A stretch of DNA of 64,000 nucleotides from Brevundimonas sp. (GTDB lineage Bacteria; Pseudomonadota; Alphaproteobacteria; Caulobacterales; Caulobacteraceae), in NCBI GenBank assembly GCA_003248965.1, contig QFQU01000012.1, positions 73,903-137,902 on the forward strand, written 5' to 3'. The notes beneath the pieces are model-generated. The model was not told the DNA's origin and ran no database searches. It worked only from the letters and a program-made list of their open reading frames with translations. The translations under genes and the position numbers were made by a program. Of the stretch, positions 51,100 through 59,627 are shown one piece after another; the stretch's first letter is position 1, and each line of letters opens with the position of its first letter.

Positions 51100-51342
51100 T
51101 TACGAGGCCGAGGCCGGGGAGAGAACTTCCCAGCGCTTCAGCTTGGACTTCGGGGCGCACTCGACGATGCGAGCGATGTCGCCGACCTTGAGCGCGTTGG
51201 CTTCGTCGTGCGCGTGATACTTCTTCGAAAGACGCACGGTCTTCTTCAGAACGGGGTGCAGCAGGGTACGCTCCACCTTCACGACGACGGTCTTTTCGCC
51301 CTTGTCGGACACGACCACGCCTTCGAGAATTCGCTTGGGCAT
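51100..51342 (-). CDS. rpsQ: 30S ribosomal protein S17
   Basis: The 80-residue protein starts MPKRILEGVVVSDKGEKTVV and has the OB-fold with KYHAHDEANALKVGDIARI. The start at 51342 is the normal S17 N-terminus; the frame stays open upstream into rpmC but without similarity. Confidence 0.98.
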   Translation of the reverse strand: MPKRILEGVVVSDKGEKTVVVKVERTLLHPVLKKTVRLSKKYHAHDEANALKVGDIARIVECAPKSKLKRWEVLSPASAS

Positions 51343-51352
51343 CTTCGTTTCC

Positions 51353-51550
51353 TTACGAGGCCGCACGCTTCTCGCGCAGAAGCGTCGAGATGCGGGCGAT
51401 GTCTTTGCGCACTTCACCCACGCGGTGGGTCTTTTCCATTTGGCCGGTGGCCGCCTGGAAGCGCAGGTTGAACTGTTCCTTCTTGAGCTTCAGCAGCTCG
51501 TCGGCCAGTTGGTCGGTCGTCTGAGACCGCAGATCGGCGATCTTGGTCAT
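51353..51550 (-). CDS. rpmC: 50S ribosomal protein L29
   Basis: The 65-residue protein starts MTKIADLRSQTTDQLADELL and contains KKEQFNLRFQAATGQMEKTH and IARISTLLREK, the L29 helical hairpin. Its start overlaps the rplP stop by one base. Confidence 0.98.
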   Translation of the reverse strand: MTKIADLRSQTTDQLADELLKLKKEQFNLRFQAATGQMEKTHRVGEVRKDIARISTLLREKRAAS

Positions 51551-51990
51551 TACGCGGCTTCCTCGACATGAGCGACGCCGGCGTCGATGCGGGTCACGAC
51601 CTTGGTGCGGACCGGCAGCTTGGCGGCGCCGAGACGGAGCGCTTCGCGGGCGATGTCGTCCGGAACGCCGTCGATTTCAAACAGGATACGGCCGGGGTGG
51701 CAGCGCGCGGCCCAGTGGTCCACGGCGCCCTTGCCCTTGCCCATCCGGACTTCGGCCGGCTTGCCCGTGACGGGCAGGTCGGGGAAGACGCGGATCCAGA
51801 CGCGGCCCTGACGCTTCATCTGGCGGGTGATCGCGCGGCGGGCCGCTTCGATCTGACGCGCGGTGATGCGCTCGGGTTCCAGCGTCTTCAGGCCGTAGGA
51901 CCCGAAGTTCAGCGAGAAGCCGCCCTTGGCCGAGCCGTGGATGCGGCCCTTGAAGGCCTTGCGGTACTTGGTCTTCTTCGGTTGCAACAT
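51550..51990 (-). CDS. rplP: 50S ribosomal protein L16
   Basis: The 146-residue protein starts MLQPKKTKYRKAFKGRIHGS and has ARQIEAARRAITRQMKRQGR and VRMGKGKGAVDHWAA, the L16 tRNA-site protein. It lies three bases after rpsC. Confidence 0.98.
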   Translation of the reverse strand: MLQPKKTKYRKAFKGRIHGSAKGGFSLNFGSYGLKTLEPERITARQIEAARRAITRQMKRQGRVWIRVFPDLPVTGKPAEVRMGKGKGAVDHWAARCHPGRILFEIDGVPDDIAREALRLGAAKLPVRTKVVTRIDAGVAHVEEAA

Positions 51991-51993
51991 GAC

Positions 51994-52748
<755 letters not shown>

Positions 52749-52749
<1 letters not shown>

Positions 52750-53129
52750 CAGGCGGCCTCGCCGGCTTCGCGGACCACGATGGTGATCTCGCTGAACGGT
52801 TTCAGGATGCGCGACGAGCGACCACGAGCGCGGCTCGCGAAACGCTTCATCACCAGGTTCTTGCCCACGAAGGCCTCGGCGACGACCAGGTTGTCGATGT
52901 CGAGGTTGTGGTTGTTCTCGGCGTTGGAGATCGCCGAATACAGGACCTTGCGGACGTCGCCGGCGATGCGCTTACGGCTGAATTCCAGCTCGTTCAGCGC
53001 CTTCTGAACCGGCATGCCGCGGATCGAGGCGGCAACCAGGTTCAGCTTTTGCGGGCTGATCCGCACGTTCACCAGCTTGGCGCGGGCTTCGGTCGAACCG
53101 ACGCGGCGCGTGTTCTTGGTCTGGGCCAT
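52749..53129 (-). CDS. rplV: 50S ribosomal protein L22
   Basis: The 126-residue protein contains VRISPQKLNLVAASIRGMPV and the long beta-hairpin region KRFASRARGRSSRILKPFSE that lines the exit tunnel. Normal length. It follows rpsS by three bases. Confidence 0.98.
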
Positions 53130-53132
53130 CGG

Positions 53133-53411
53133 TTACTTCCTCTTGGCCTTCTTGTCCGCCGCGTGACCGGGGAAGTTCCGGGTCGGGGCGAACTCGCCGA
53201 GCTTCATGCCGACCATCTCTTCCGAGACCGACACGGGCACATGCTTCTGGCCGTTATGGACGCCGAACGTCAGACCGACGAACTGCGGCAGGATGGTAGA
53301 GCGGCGCGACCAGGTCTTGATCACGTCCTTGCGGCCCGACGATTGAACGGCGTCGGCCTTCTTGAGCAGATACCCGTCGACAAACGGGCCTTTCCAGGAG
53401 GAGCGGGCCAT
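53133..53411 (-). CDS. rpsS: 30S ribosomal protein S19
   Basis: The 92-residue protein starts MARSSWKGPFVDGYLLKKAD and has STILPQFVGLTFGVHNGQKH and FAPTRNFPGHAADKKAKRK. It is an S19 of standard length, located in the head of the small subunit. Confidence 0.98.
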   Translation of the reverse strand: MARSSWKGPFVDGYLLKKADAVQSSGRKDVIKTWSRRSTILPQFVGLTFGVHNGQKHVPVSVSEEMVGMKLGEFAPTRNFPGHAADKKAKRK

Positions 53412-53413
53412 TC

Positions 53414-54250
53414 TTAGCGAGCCTTCTTAACGTGGCGGGTACGGATGATGTACTTGTCCGTAGCCTTGTTCTTACGGGTACGGGTGCCCTTGGTGTCCTT
53501 ACCCCACGGCGTGACGGGGGTGCGACCACCAGAGGTCCGGCCTTCACCACCACCATGCGGGTGGTCGATCGGGTTCATGGCGACGCCGCGAACGTGCGGA
53601 CGCCAGCCCATGTGACGCTTGCGACCGGCCTTGCCCAGGTTCTGGTTCATGTGGTCGGGGTTCGAAACCGCGCCCACGGTGGCGATGCAGCTGTCCAGGA
53701 CCATGCGCAGCTCGCCCGAGCCGAGACGGATCTGGGCATAGCCCTGATCGCGGCCGACCAGCTGGGCGTAGGCGCCGGCCGAACGGGCCAGCTGGGCGCC
53801 CTTGCCGGGCTTCATCTCGATGTTGTGGATGATCGTACCCACCGGCATCGAACGCAGCGGCATGGCGTTGCCCGGCTTCACGTCGGTCTTTTCACCCGCG
53901 ACGATCGTGTCGCCCGCCTTCAGGCGTTGCGGCGCGATGATGTAGGTCTTCTCGCCGTCGGCGTAAGTCACCAGGGCGATGAAGGCCGTGCGGTTCGGGT
54001 CGTATTCCAGACGCTCGACCGTGCCGACCACGTCCCACTTGCGACGCTTGAAGTCGATCTTGCGGTACAGCGTCTTGGCGCCGCCGCCGCGGAAGCGGAC
54101 CGCGATGCGACCGCCCTGCCCGCGTCCGCCCGACTTGGTCAGGCCTTCGGTCAGCGACTTTTCCGGACGGCCCTTGTGGAGTTCCGAACGGTCGACCAGC
54201 ACGAGGGCGCGACGGCCCGGCGAAGTCGGATTGTAGGTTTTCAAGGCCAT
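53414..54250 (-). CDS. rplB: 50S ribosomal protein L2
   Basis: The 278-residue protein starts MALKTYNPTSPGRRALVLVD. It ends with the L2 signature KRHMGWRPHVRGVAMNPIDH, followed by PHGGGEGRTSGGR; this His-bearing loop is near the peptidyl-transferase centre. Standard length. Confidence 0.98.
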   Translation of the reverse strand: MALKTYNPTSPGRRALVLVDRSELHKGRPEKSLTEGLTKSGGRGQGGRIAVRFRGGGAKTLYRKIDFKRRKWDVVGTVERLEYDPNRTAFIALVTYADGEKTYIIAPQRLKAGDTIVAGEKTDVKPGNAMPLRSMPVGTIIHNIEMKPGKGAQLARSAGAYAQLVGRDQGYAQIRLGSGELRMVLDSCIATVGAVSNPDHMNQNLGKAGRKRHMGWRPHVRGVAMNPIDHPHGGGEGRTSGGRTPVTPWGKDTKGTRTRKNKATDKYIIRTRHVKKAR

Positions 54251-54254
54251 CTGA

Positions 54255-54557
54255 TCAGAGCCCCGTGGTCACGTCGATCGACTGGCCTTCGGCCAGCGTC
54301 ACGATAGCTTTTTTGATGTCGACGCGACGACCCAGGATGCCCCGGAAGCGCTTGGTCTTGCCCTTTTGAACCAGGGTGTTGACCTTGACGACGTTGACTT
54401 TGAACAGGCTTTCGACCGCCGCGGCGATCTCGTCCTTGGAAGCCGTGTCCGCAACGCGGAAGACGACCTTGTTCTGCTCCGACAGGATCGTGGCCTTTTC
54501 GGTGATCACCGGGGCCAGGATGGTGTCGTAGTGCTTGGCGGTAGGTTGAGCGGCCAT
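54255..54557 (-). CDS. rplW: 50S ribosomal protein L23
   Basis: The 100-residue protein has HYDTILAPVITEKATILSEQ and FKVNVVKVNTLVQKGKTKRF. It is L23 at the tunnel exit, the docking site for trigger factor and SRP. Its start overlaps the rplD stop by one base. Confidence 0.98.
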   Translation of the reverse strand: MAAQPTAKHYDTILAPVITEKATILSEQNKVVFRVADTASKDEIAAAVESLFKVNVVKVNTLVQKGKTKRFRGILGRRVDIKKAIVTLAEGQSIDVTTGL

Positions 54558-55195
54558 TACGCGGCTTCCTTATCGCTGAAGCGGGCTTCGATCGCCTCGA
54601 CGGCGGCCTTGGTCAGCACCAGCTTGTCCGCGCGCAGGATGTCATAGACGTTCAGGCCGGCGTTCGGCAGCACGTCGATGTGCGGGATGTTGCGTGCGGC
54701 CAGACCGAAGTTCGTGTCGACTTCCGGACCCGCGATGATGAGCGCCTTGGTCCAGCCCAGCTTGCCGAACGTCTCGCGCAGGGCGGCCGTCTTGGCTTCC
54801 TTGACCGAGACGGTGTCGACCAGGATCAGGTCGCCGGACTTGGCCTTGGACGACAGGGCGTGACGCAGGGCCAGGGCGCGGATCTTCTTCGGCAGCGAGA
54901 AGCCGTGGTCACGGACAACCGGACCAAAGGCGCGCGAACCGCCGACGAACTGGGGCGCACGGCGCGAACCGTGACGAGCGCCGCCGGTGCCCTTTTGCTT
55001 GTACATCTTCTTGCCCGTACGAGAATTCTCGTTGCGGGTTTGAACCTTGTGCGTGCCGGCGCGGCGCTTGGCCAGTTGCCAGTTCACGGTGCGGGCCAGG
55101 ATGTCGCCGCGGATGTCGGCGATGCCGAAGACGGCGTCCGACAGGTCCAGGTCGCCAGCGGCCTTGCCGTCGAGTTTGATGACAGAGAGTTTCAT
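54557..55195 (-). CDS. rplD: 50S ribosomal protein L4
   Basis: The 212-residue protein carries the tunnel loop RTGKKMYKQKGTGGARHGSR and the globular core. In E. coli L4 is the autogenous repressor of the S10 operon, acting on the rpsJ leader. A long structured leader is also present here, but binding is unproven. Confidence 0.98.
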   Translation of the reverse strand: MKLSVIKLDGKAAGDLDLSDAVFGIADIRGDILARTVNWQLAKRRAGTHKVQTRNENSRTGKKMYKQKGTGGARHGSRRAPQFVGGSRAFGPVVRDHGFSLPKKIRALALRHALSSKAKSGDLILVDTVSVKEAKTAALRETFGKLGWTKALIIAGPEVDTNFGLAARNIPHIDVLPNAGLNVYDILRADKLVLTKAAVEAIEARFSDKEAA

Positions 55196-55944
55196 TACGC
55201 TTCACCGCCTTCGGTCGCTTCGACCGGGGCTTCTTCAGCCGGGGTCGAGGCGGGTTGAGCAGCAGCCTTGGCCGACTTGACGGCGCCCGGGAACGGGGCG
55301 TCGGCCGGACGGGCCTTCTTGATGGCGTCGCGAACCTTGACGTAGCCGCCGTCGTGACCCGGGACAGCGCCCTTGATCAGGATCAGGCCGCGCTCGGCGT
55401 CCACGCGGACGACGGTCAGGTTCTGGGTGGTGACGGTTTCCGCGCCATAGTGACCGGCCATCTTCTTGCCGGGGAAGGTGCGGCCCGGGTCCTGACGGTT
55501 ACCCGTCGAACCGTGCGAACGGTGCGAGATCGACACGCCGTGCGTGGCGCGCAGACCGCCGAAGTTCCAGCGCTTCATGGCGCCGGCGAAACCCTTACCG
55601 ATGGTCTCGCCCTGGATGTCCACCTTCTGGCCCACGACGAAGTGTTCGGCCGACAGTTCGGCGCCCACGTCCAGCAAACCGTCCGCATCGACGCGGAACT
55701 CGGTGACATAGGCCTTGGGCTCGACTTCCGCCTTGGCGAAGGTCTCGCGTTGAGCCTTGTTGGTGTTCTTAGCCTTCTTCGCGCCAGCGCCCAGCTGGAG
55801 AGCGACGTATCCGTCACGCTCCTGGGTACGTTGGCCGACGACCTGGCAGCCGTCGAGCTGCAGCACAGTGACCGGAACGTGCGCGCCGTCTTCGGCGAAC
55901 ACGCGGGTCATGCCCAGCTTCTTGGCGATCACGCCCGTGCGCAT
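55195..55944 (-). CDS. rplC: 50S ribosomal protein L3
   Basis: The 249-residue protein starts MRTGVIAKKLGMTRVFAEDG and has FAGAMKRWNFGGLRATHGVS, then SHRSHGSTGNRQDPGRTFPG. It is L3 with an Ala/Glu-rich C-terminal tail of about 35 residues (TPAEEAPVEATEGGEA), longer than E. coli L3. Confidence 0.98.
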   Translation of the reverse strand: MRTGVIAKKLGMTRVFAEDGAHVPVTVLQLDGCQVVGQRTQERDGYVALQLGAGAKKAKNTNKAQRETFAKAEVEPKAYVTEFRVDADGLLDVGAELSAEHFVVGQKVDIQGETIGKGFAGAMKRWNFGGLRATHGVSISHRSHGSTGNRQDPGRTFPGKKMAGHYGAETVTTQNLTVVRVDAERGLILIKGAVPGHDGGYVKVRDAIKKARPADAPFPGAVKSAKAAAQPASTPAEEAPVEATEGGEA

Positions 55945-55965
55945 CGGATCCCGCCTCTTTCTACT

Positions 55966-56271
55966 TTAAATCTTGATCTCGACGTCCACGCCGGCGGACA
56001 GGTCGAGCTTCATGAGCGCGTCCACGGTCTGCGGGGTGGGGTCGACGATGTCGAGCACGCGTTTGTGCGTGCGGATTTCAAACTGCTCACGCGACTTCTT
56101 ATCGACGTGCGGCGAGCGGTTCACGGTGAACTTTTCGATCAGGGTCGGCAGCGGAATCGGACCGCGAACGGTCGCGCCGGTGCGCTTGGCGGTGTTGACG
56201 ATCTCGCGCGTCGAAAAATCGAGGACGCGGTGATCAAAGGCCTTGAGCCTGATGCGGATGCTTTGATCCAT
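55966..56271 (-). CDS. rpsJ: 30S ribosomal protein S10
   Basis: The 101-residue protein starts MDQSIRIRLKAFDHRVLDFS and has RGPIPLPTLIEKFTVNRSPH, then VDKKSREQFEIRTHKRVLDI, the S10/NusE signature. It is the first gene of the 12-kb ribosomal cluster, preceded by GGAAGTAAG as Shine-Dalgarno and by a long structured leader. S10 also acts with NusB in antitermination. Confidence 0.98.
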   Translation of the reverse strand: MDQSIRIRLKAFDHRVLDFSTREIVNTAKRTGATVRGPIPLPTLIEKFTVNRSPHVDKKSREQFEIRTHKRVLDIVDPTPQTVDALMKLDLSAGVDVEIKI

Positions 56272-56290
56272 ATCGGTGCTTACTTCCAAT

Positions 56291-56306
56291 GCGGTCGGAG
56301 GACCGC
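56291..56306 (-). promoter_or_regulatory. Hairpin just upstream of the rpsJ ribosome binding site
   Basis: GCGGTC and GACCGC (56291-56296, 56301-56306) form a perfect 6-bp stem with a 4-nt loop. On the transcribed strand it ends a few bases before the rpsJ Shine-Dalgarno. Upstream in the same leader is a TGCAC-TTCG-GTGCA stem. Together they suggest a folded 5' leader of about 230 nt that could mediate S10-operon control. Confidence 0.5.
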
Positions 56307-56506
56307 GTCCCTGTGAACCATTTCAAAGACCGAAGGCCTTCGGGCACGAGGCCCTCAGGAAACGCAAATCCGCAAAAACGATCGGCCCACGCAGTCGCCC
56401 GCGAAGGCCGTTGAAGTCCCAAGAAGCTGCAAAGAACAGTGACTTAGGTCGTTCTTGCGAACCGCGTCTGCACCGAAGTGCACAGCCGGTCCAACAAGAG
56501 TGGCGG

Positions 56507-56535
56507 CTTATGCCTGCCGATTCCGCTTTCGTCAA
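56507..56535 (-). promoter_or_regulatory. Promoter of the S10 operon
   Basis: On the minus strand TTGACG (56535-56530) and CATAAG (56512-56507) are exactly 17 bp apart, a good vegetative promoter. It lies about 235 bp upstream of rpsJ, the only gene it can serve on this strand. Confidence 0.65.
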
Positions 56536-56798
56536 GCGCCGAAACCGGCCGGCGGGACTTTCCCCTTTCCGACCGCCGCGTCTGTCCCCGGCGCCCAAAT
56601 ATGAGCCCGCCTTAATCCCTTGCCTCGAGCCGCCCTCACTGGCGACACATTCCCGCCACAAGACGTGGCCGATGCGCCACACGGCGGTTGCAAGACACTT
56701 ATGTAACGGCGGTTTAATGCTCAGTTTCGCGGCAATGGGTTAGCAGGCCGCCTCCCCGGACCCCCATCCGAGGAACAGACTGCTAAGGAAAAAACAAA
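56536..56798. other. Upstream region of the outer-membrane protein gene
   Basis: No gene is seen. The last 120 bp before the plus-strand start are less GC-rich (TTGCAAGACACTTATGTAAC, TTTAATGC) and must hold the promoter of the beta-barrel gene, but no pair with good spacing is evident. A CTAAGGAAAAAAC Shine-Dalgarno region ends the gap. Confidence 0.4.
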
Positions 56799-57545
56799 AT
56801 GAAGACGATCCTCCTCGCTACGGCTGCCGCCGCCACCCTGATCGCCGCTCCGGCCTTCGCTCAAGAGTCGGTCGGTTCGGTCGGCCTGGGCTACACCCAC
56901 ACCGACACCGACGGCTTCAAGACCGACGGCGCGACCCTGGACGGCGTGACCGCCATGAAGGTCGCTCCGGAATGGACCGTGACCCTGAACGGTTCGGTCG
57001 CCTATTCGGACAGCGACCTGGGCGATGACACGGTCGGCGCCGCCGCCGCCCACCTGACCAAGACCTTCGGTTCCGACCTGCGCGCGGGCGGCTTCGTCGG
57101 CGTGTCGGACATCGGCGGCGAGAACTATTTCTCGGTCGGCGGTGAAATGCAGAAGTACCTGGCCTCCGCCACCCTGACCGGCGTCGTGGCCTACACCGAC
57201 CTGGACGGTTCGGCCGCCTGGACCATCGGCGGCGACGCCGCCTATTACGTCAACCCGTCGCTGCGCCTGAACGCCGGCGTGTCGTACAACAACGTCGACG
57301 TCGACACCTTCGGCAAGGTCGACGCCTGGGCCTATGGCGTCGGCGCCGAGTACCAACTGGACAACAGCCCGATCAGCCTGTTCGGCGGTTATCAGCGCGT
57401 CTCGTTCAACGATATCGATCTGGACTCCGACAACTTCACCATCGGCGCGCGCTACAACTTCGGCGGTGCGCTGCAGTCGCTGGATCGCGCCGGCGCCAAC
57501 CTGGGCCGCACCCTGGCTGGTCTGCCCGGCATCCGCGGCTTCTAA
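56799..57545 (+). CDS. Outer-membrane beta-barrel protein (porin-like)
   Basis: The 248-residue protein starts MKTILLATAAAATLIAAPAF with signal peptidase cleavage after AFA. The mature part is a run of alternating beta strands, each about 10-12 residues with Gly/Tyr/Asp turns (VGLGYTHTDTDGF, WTVTLNGSVAYSDSDLG, GARYNFGGALQSLDRAG). This gives perhaps ten to twelve strands, a small barrel rather than a trimeric porin. It carries little similarity to named families that I can recognise. It has its own Shine-Dalgarno and a strong terminator, so it is monocistronic and probably abundant. Confidence 0.8.
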   Translation: MKTILLATAAAATLIAAPAFAQESVGSVGLGYTHTDTDGFKTDGATLDGVTAMKVAPEWTVTLNGSVAYSDSDLGDDTVGAAAAHLTKTFGSDLRAGGFVGVSDIGGENYFSVGGEMQKYLASATLTGVVAYTDLDGSAAWTIGGDAAYYVNPSLRLNAGVSYNNVDVDTFGKVDAWAYGVGAEYQLDNSPISLFGGYQRVSFNDIDLDSDNFTIGARYNFGGALQSLDRAGANLGRTLAGLPGIRGF

Positions 57546-57578
57546 TCCCGAAGCCGGTTCGCACCGGAAGACAAGAAG

Positions 57579-57609
57579 GCCCCGGCGGAGCGATCCGCCG
57601 GGGCTTTTT
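57579..57609 (+). terminator. Intrinsic terminator of the beta-barrel gene
   Basis: GCCCCGGCGGA (57579-57589) pairs perfectly with TCCGCCGGGGC (57594-57604) around a GCGA tetraloop, and is followed by five T. A textbook Rho-independent terminator 33 bp after the stop codon. Confidence 0.93.
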
Positions 57610-57641
57610 CGTGCTCGCACTCCAAGGCGCCCGCCCATGCG

Positions 57642-57673
57642 AAAAGGCCCCCGGGGTTCCGCGACCGGGGGCC
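57642..57673 (-). terminator. Intrinsic terminator of the DUF2807 gene
   Basis: GGCCCCCGG (57646-57654) and CCGGGGGCC (57665-57673) form a 9-bp stem with a 10-nt loop. On the minus strand it is followed by TTTT (57645-57642). It sits 27 bp downstream of the minus-strand gene, facing the beta-barrel terminator. Confidence 0.85.
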
Positions 57674-57699
57674 TTCCTCGCGCGGCGAGCGTTCGGGTC

Positions 57700-58590
57700 T
57701 TATCGCCCGATTATGACGGTTCCCGATCCGACGATGGAGCGCGATACCGACCCGGTGGCGGCTCCCACCCGGACGTCGCCGGAGCCGGCGATGCTGGCGC
57801 TGAGGTCGCGCGCGGTCCCGCCATATCGAACATTGCCCGAGCCCCCGATGGCGACCGATAGCCTTTCCAGCTGGCCGTCGCGGATGGTCACGTCGCCGGA
57901 CCCGCCGATGGAGACGTCGCCCCGGCCGCGCGCGCTGGCCACCGTGACCGCGCCCGAGCCGCCCACCGCCGCACGCAGATTGCCCGTCGCTCCGGCCGAG
58001 ATCGAACCCGAGCCGCCGACGCTGGCTTGCAGCGCGCGCGAGGTCCCCGCCCGGATGGAGCCCGAGCCGCCCACCGCCAGCTCGACGTGACCGTCCACGT
58101 TGGCGACGTTCCAGTTGCCGCAGCCGCCGTTGCTCAGTTCGACCGAGCGCGCGTCCCGGCCGATCGCGCCGAACACGGCGCCTCCGGCGTTCAGGTCCAC
58201 GTCGCGCGGCGTGCGCAGGATGATCATCGGCGCGTCCTCCAGCCGGATTCGCCCCAGGTCGCGGACCTCGACCGTGGCGCCTTGCCCGGGCTGGGCGGCG
58301 TCGGCGCGGCCGCTGTTGCAACTCCGGATGCTGTCCGATCCCCCCCACAGGCGGTTGCGGCCCAGACCACCGTCGATCTCGACATCGCGACCGTTGCGGC
58401 GAACCTGGACCGCCGGCAGGCGCGATCGGCCGTGCTGGACCTCCACCGCCACATCCTGACGATCCTCGGCGATCACGACCACGCGGGCCACGGCGTTGCG
58501 AATCTTGACCTCGGCGGCCGAGGCGGGCGCAGCGACAGTCAGGCCCGTCAAGGCGGCGGTCGCTGCGGCGGCGATCAATGCGAGTTTCAT
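57700..58590 (-). CDS. DUF2807 (head GIN domain) secreted protein with GSG beta repeats
   Basis: The 296-residue protein starts MKLALIAAAATAALTGLTVA with a signal peptide ending ASAAE. The C-terminal half is a right-handed beta-helix made of short repeats with GGSGS or GSGDV turns (AVGGSGSIRAG, SVGGSGSISAG, SIGGSGDVTIRDG, SIAGSGDVRVG, VGSGTVIIG), the hallmark of DUF2807. Two cysteines (SIRSCNSG, NGGCGNW) lie before the repeats. Family members are periplasmic or surface proteins of unknown function. It has its own terminator and is convergent with the barrel gene. Confidence 0.85.
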   Translation of the reverse strand: MKLALIAAAATAALTGLTVAAPASAAEVKIRNAVARVVVIAEDRQDVAVEVQHGRSRLPAVQVRRNGRDVEIDGGLGRNRLWGGSDSIRSCNSGRADAAQPGQGATVEVRDLGRIRLEDAPMIILRTPRDVDLNAGGAVFGAIGRDARSVELSNGGCGNWNVANVDGHVELAVGGSGSIRAGTSRALQASVGGSGSISAGATGNLRAAVGGSGAVTVASARGRGDVSIGGSGDVTIRDGQLERLSVAIGGSGNVRYGGTARDLSASIAGSGDVRVGAATGSVSRSIVGSGTVIIGR

Positions 58591-58704
58591 GAGAGTTTCC
58601 CTTCCCGTGTCTGAGGGAAAGGTGCCCGGCCCGCCGGACGAAGTCATTTTAACTTCAGGTCATGAACGCGATTTAACGCGCGGGCCGGCCCACGCCCCAG
58701 GACC

Positions 58705-59616
58705 TCAGGACGCCGTCAGCGCGCCCGCCCCGTCCGCCGCCCCGACCTGGGGTTCGAAGTCGCGTTCGAAATGGGCGATCCGGCTCTTCATCGCCCCGGC
58801 CTTCTTCAGCGCCAGCGACGCGGCCCAACGCGCCGCCAATTCCGGTGTCGTCATGCCGTCGGTGAAGCGCGGCCTGCCGCCCCGGCTGCGGATCACCGCA
58901 TTGGTGAACAGCGCCCCGTTCCGGAACCGCGAGGGCCAGGTCTGGAAATCCATCGACAGGCTGACGCAGAACCGGTCCAGGTTCTCCACCCGATGCGGCG
59001 CATACAGCGGCCAGGTCAGCGCCCGCCCCGGCTCCAGGTCTATAACCTGGGCGTCGTTCTCGAACGCCAGCGCATAGGGCAGTTCCTCGGTCGTCTGGCG
59101 CGCGACCACCTGCTCCATGTTCCGCTCCGGCAGGTGCCGCTCGTCGCCCGGATAGATGAACAGGCGCTTGCGCCCGCGCAGGTGGAACAGCACCACCCCG
59201 GCCGCATCGAAATGATAGGGCACCCGCGCCTTGGGCGACGACAGGATCAACTGCCCCGCGTTCCGCACCGCCCGCATGCCCGGATAGGTCGCCTGGATGG
59301 CCGCGAAGTCCTTCATCGCCGCCGCCCACAGTTCGGGCCAGCCGCGTTCGACCTCGCGCAGATTGACCCACAGCCGTCCCTGCTTGATCGCCTCCAGCAG
59401 GTCCTCGCCCGACAGCCGCCCGCGCGCCCCGGTCCGCAGGGACACCTGCCCCGCGTCGTCGAAGTCGTACAGATTGATGTCGAACAGTTCGGCCGGATAG
59501 CGGTCCAGAACCGCCGCCAGGGCCGCATCCTCGGCGAAGCCCTGCTCCACCAGCGTATGCGGATGGTCCCTGGCCTCGGCGATCGGGCCGGGATAGCGGG
59601 TGCGACGGTCGGTCAT
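58705..59616 (-). CDS. Cupin-like/JmjC-type putative 2-oxoglutarate oxygenase
   Basis: The 303-residue protein has a double-stranded beta-helix core with the iron-binding HxD in PYHFDAAGVVLFHLRGRKRL and a distal histidine in LYAPHRVENLDRF. It lacks a signal peptide. The N-terminal region (EAIKQGRLWVNLREVERGWP) and the WPSRFRNGALFTNAVIRSRG tail fit the cupin_8-like/JmjC family of protein or small-molecule hydroxylases. The GNAT-fold gene 11 bp upstream on the same strand is almost certainly cotranscribed, so the two may modify a common substrate (inference). Confidence 0.75.
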   Translation of the reverse strand: MTDRRTRYPGPIAEARDHPHTLVEQGFAEDAALAAVLDRYPAELFDINLYDFDDAGQVSLRTGARGRLSGEDLLEAIKQGRLWVNLREVERGWPELWAAAMKDFAAIQATYPGMRAVRNAGQLILSSPKARVPYHFDAAGVVLFHLRGRKRLFIYPGDERHLPERNMEQVVARQTTEELPYALAFENDAQVIDLEPGRALTWPLYAPHRVENLDRFCVSLSMDFQTWPSRFRNGALFTNAVIRSRGGRPRFTDGMTTPELAARWAASLALKKAGAMKSRIAHFERDFEPQVGAADGAGALTAS

Positions 59617-59627
59617 GATCGGTCCTC

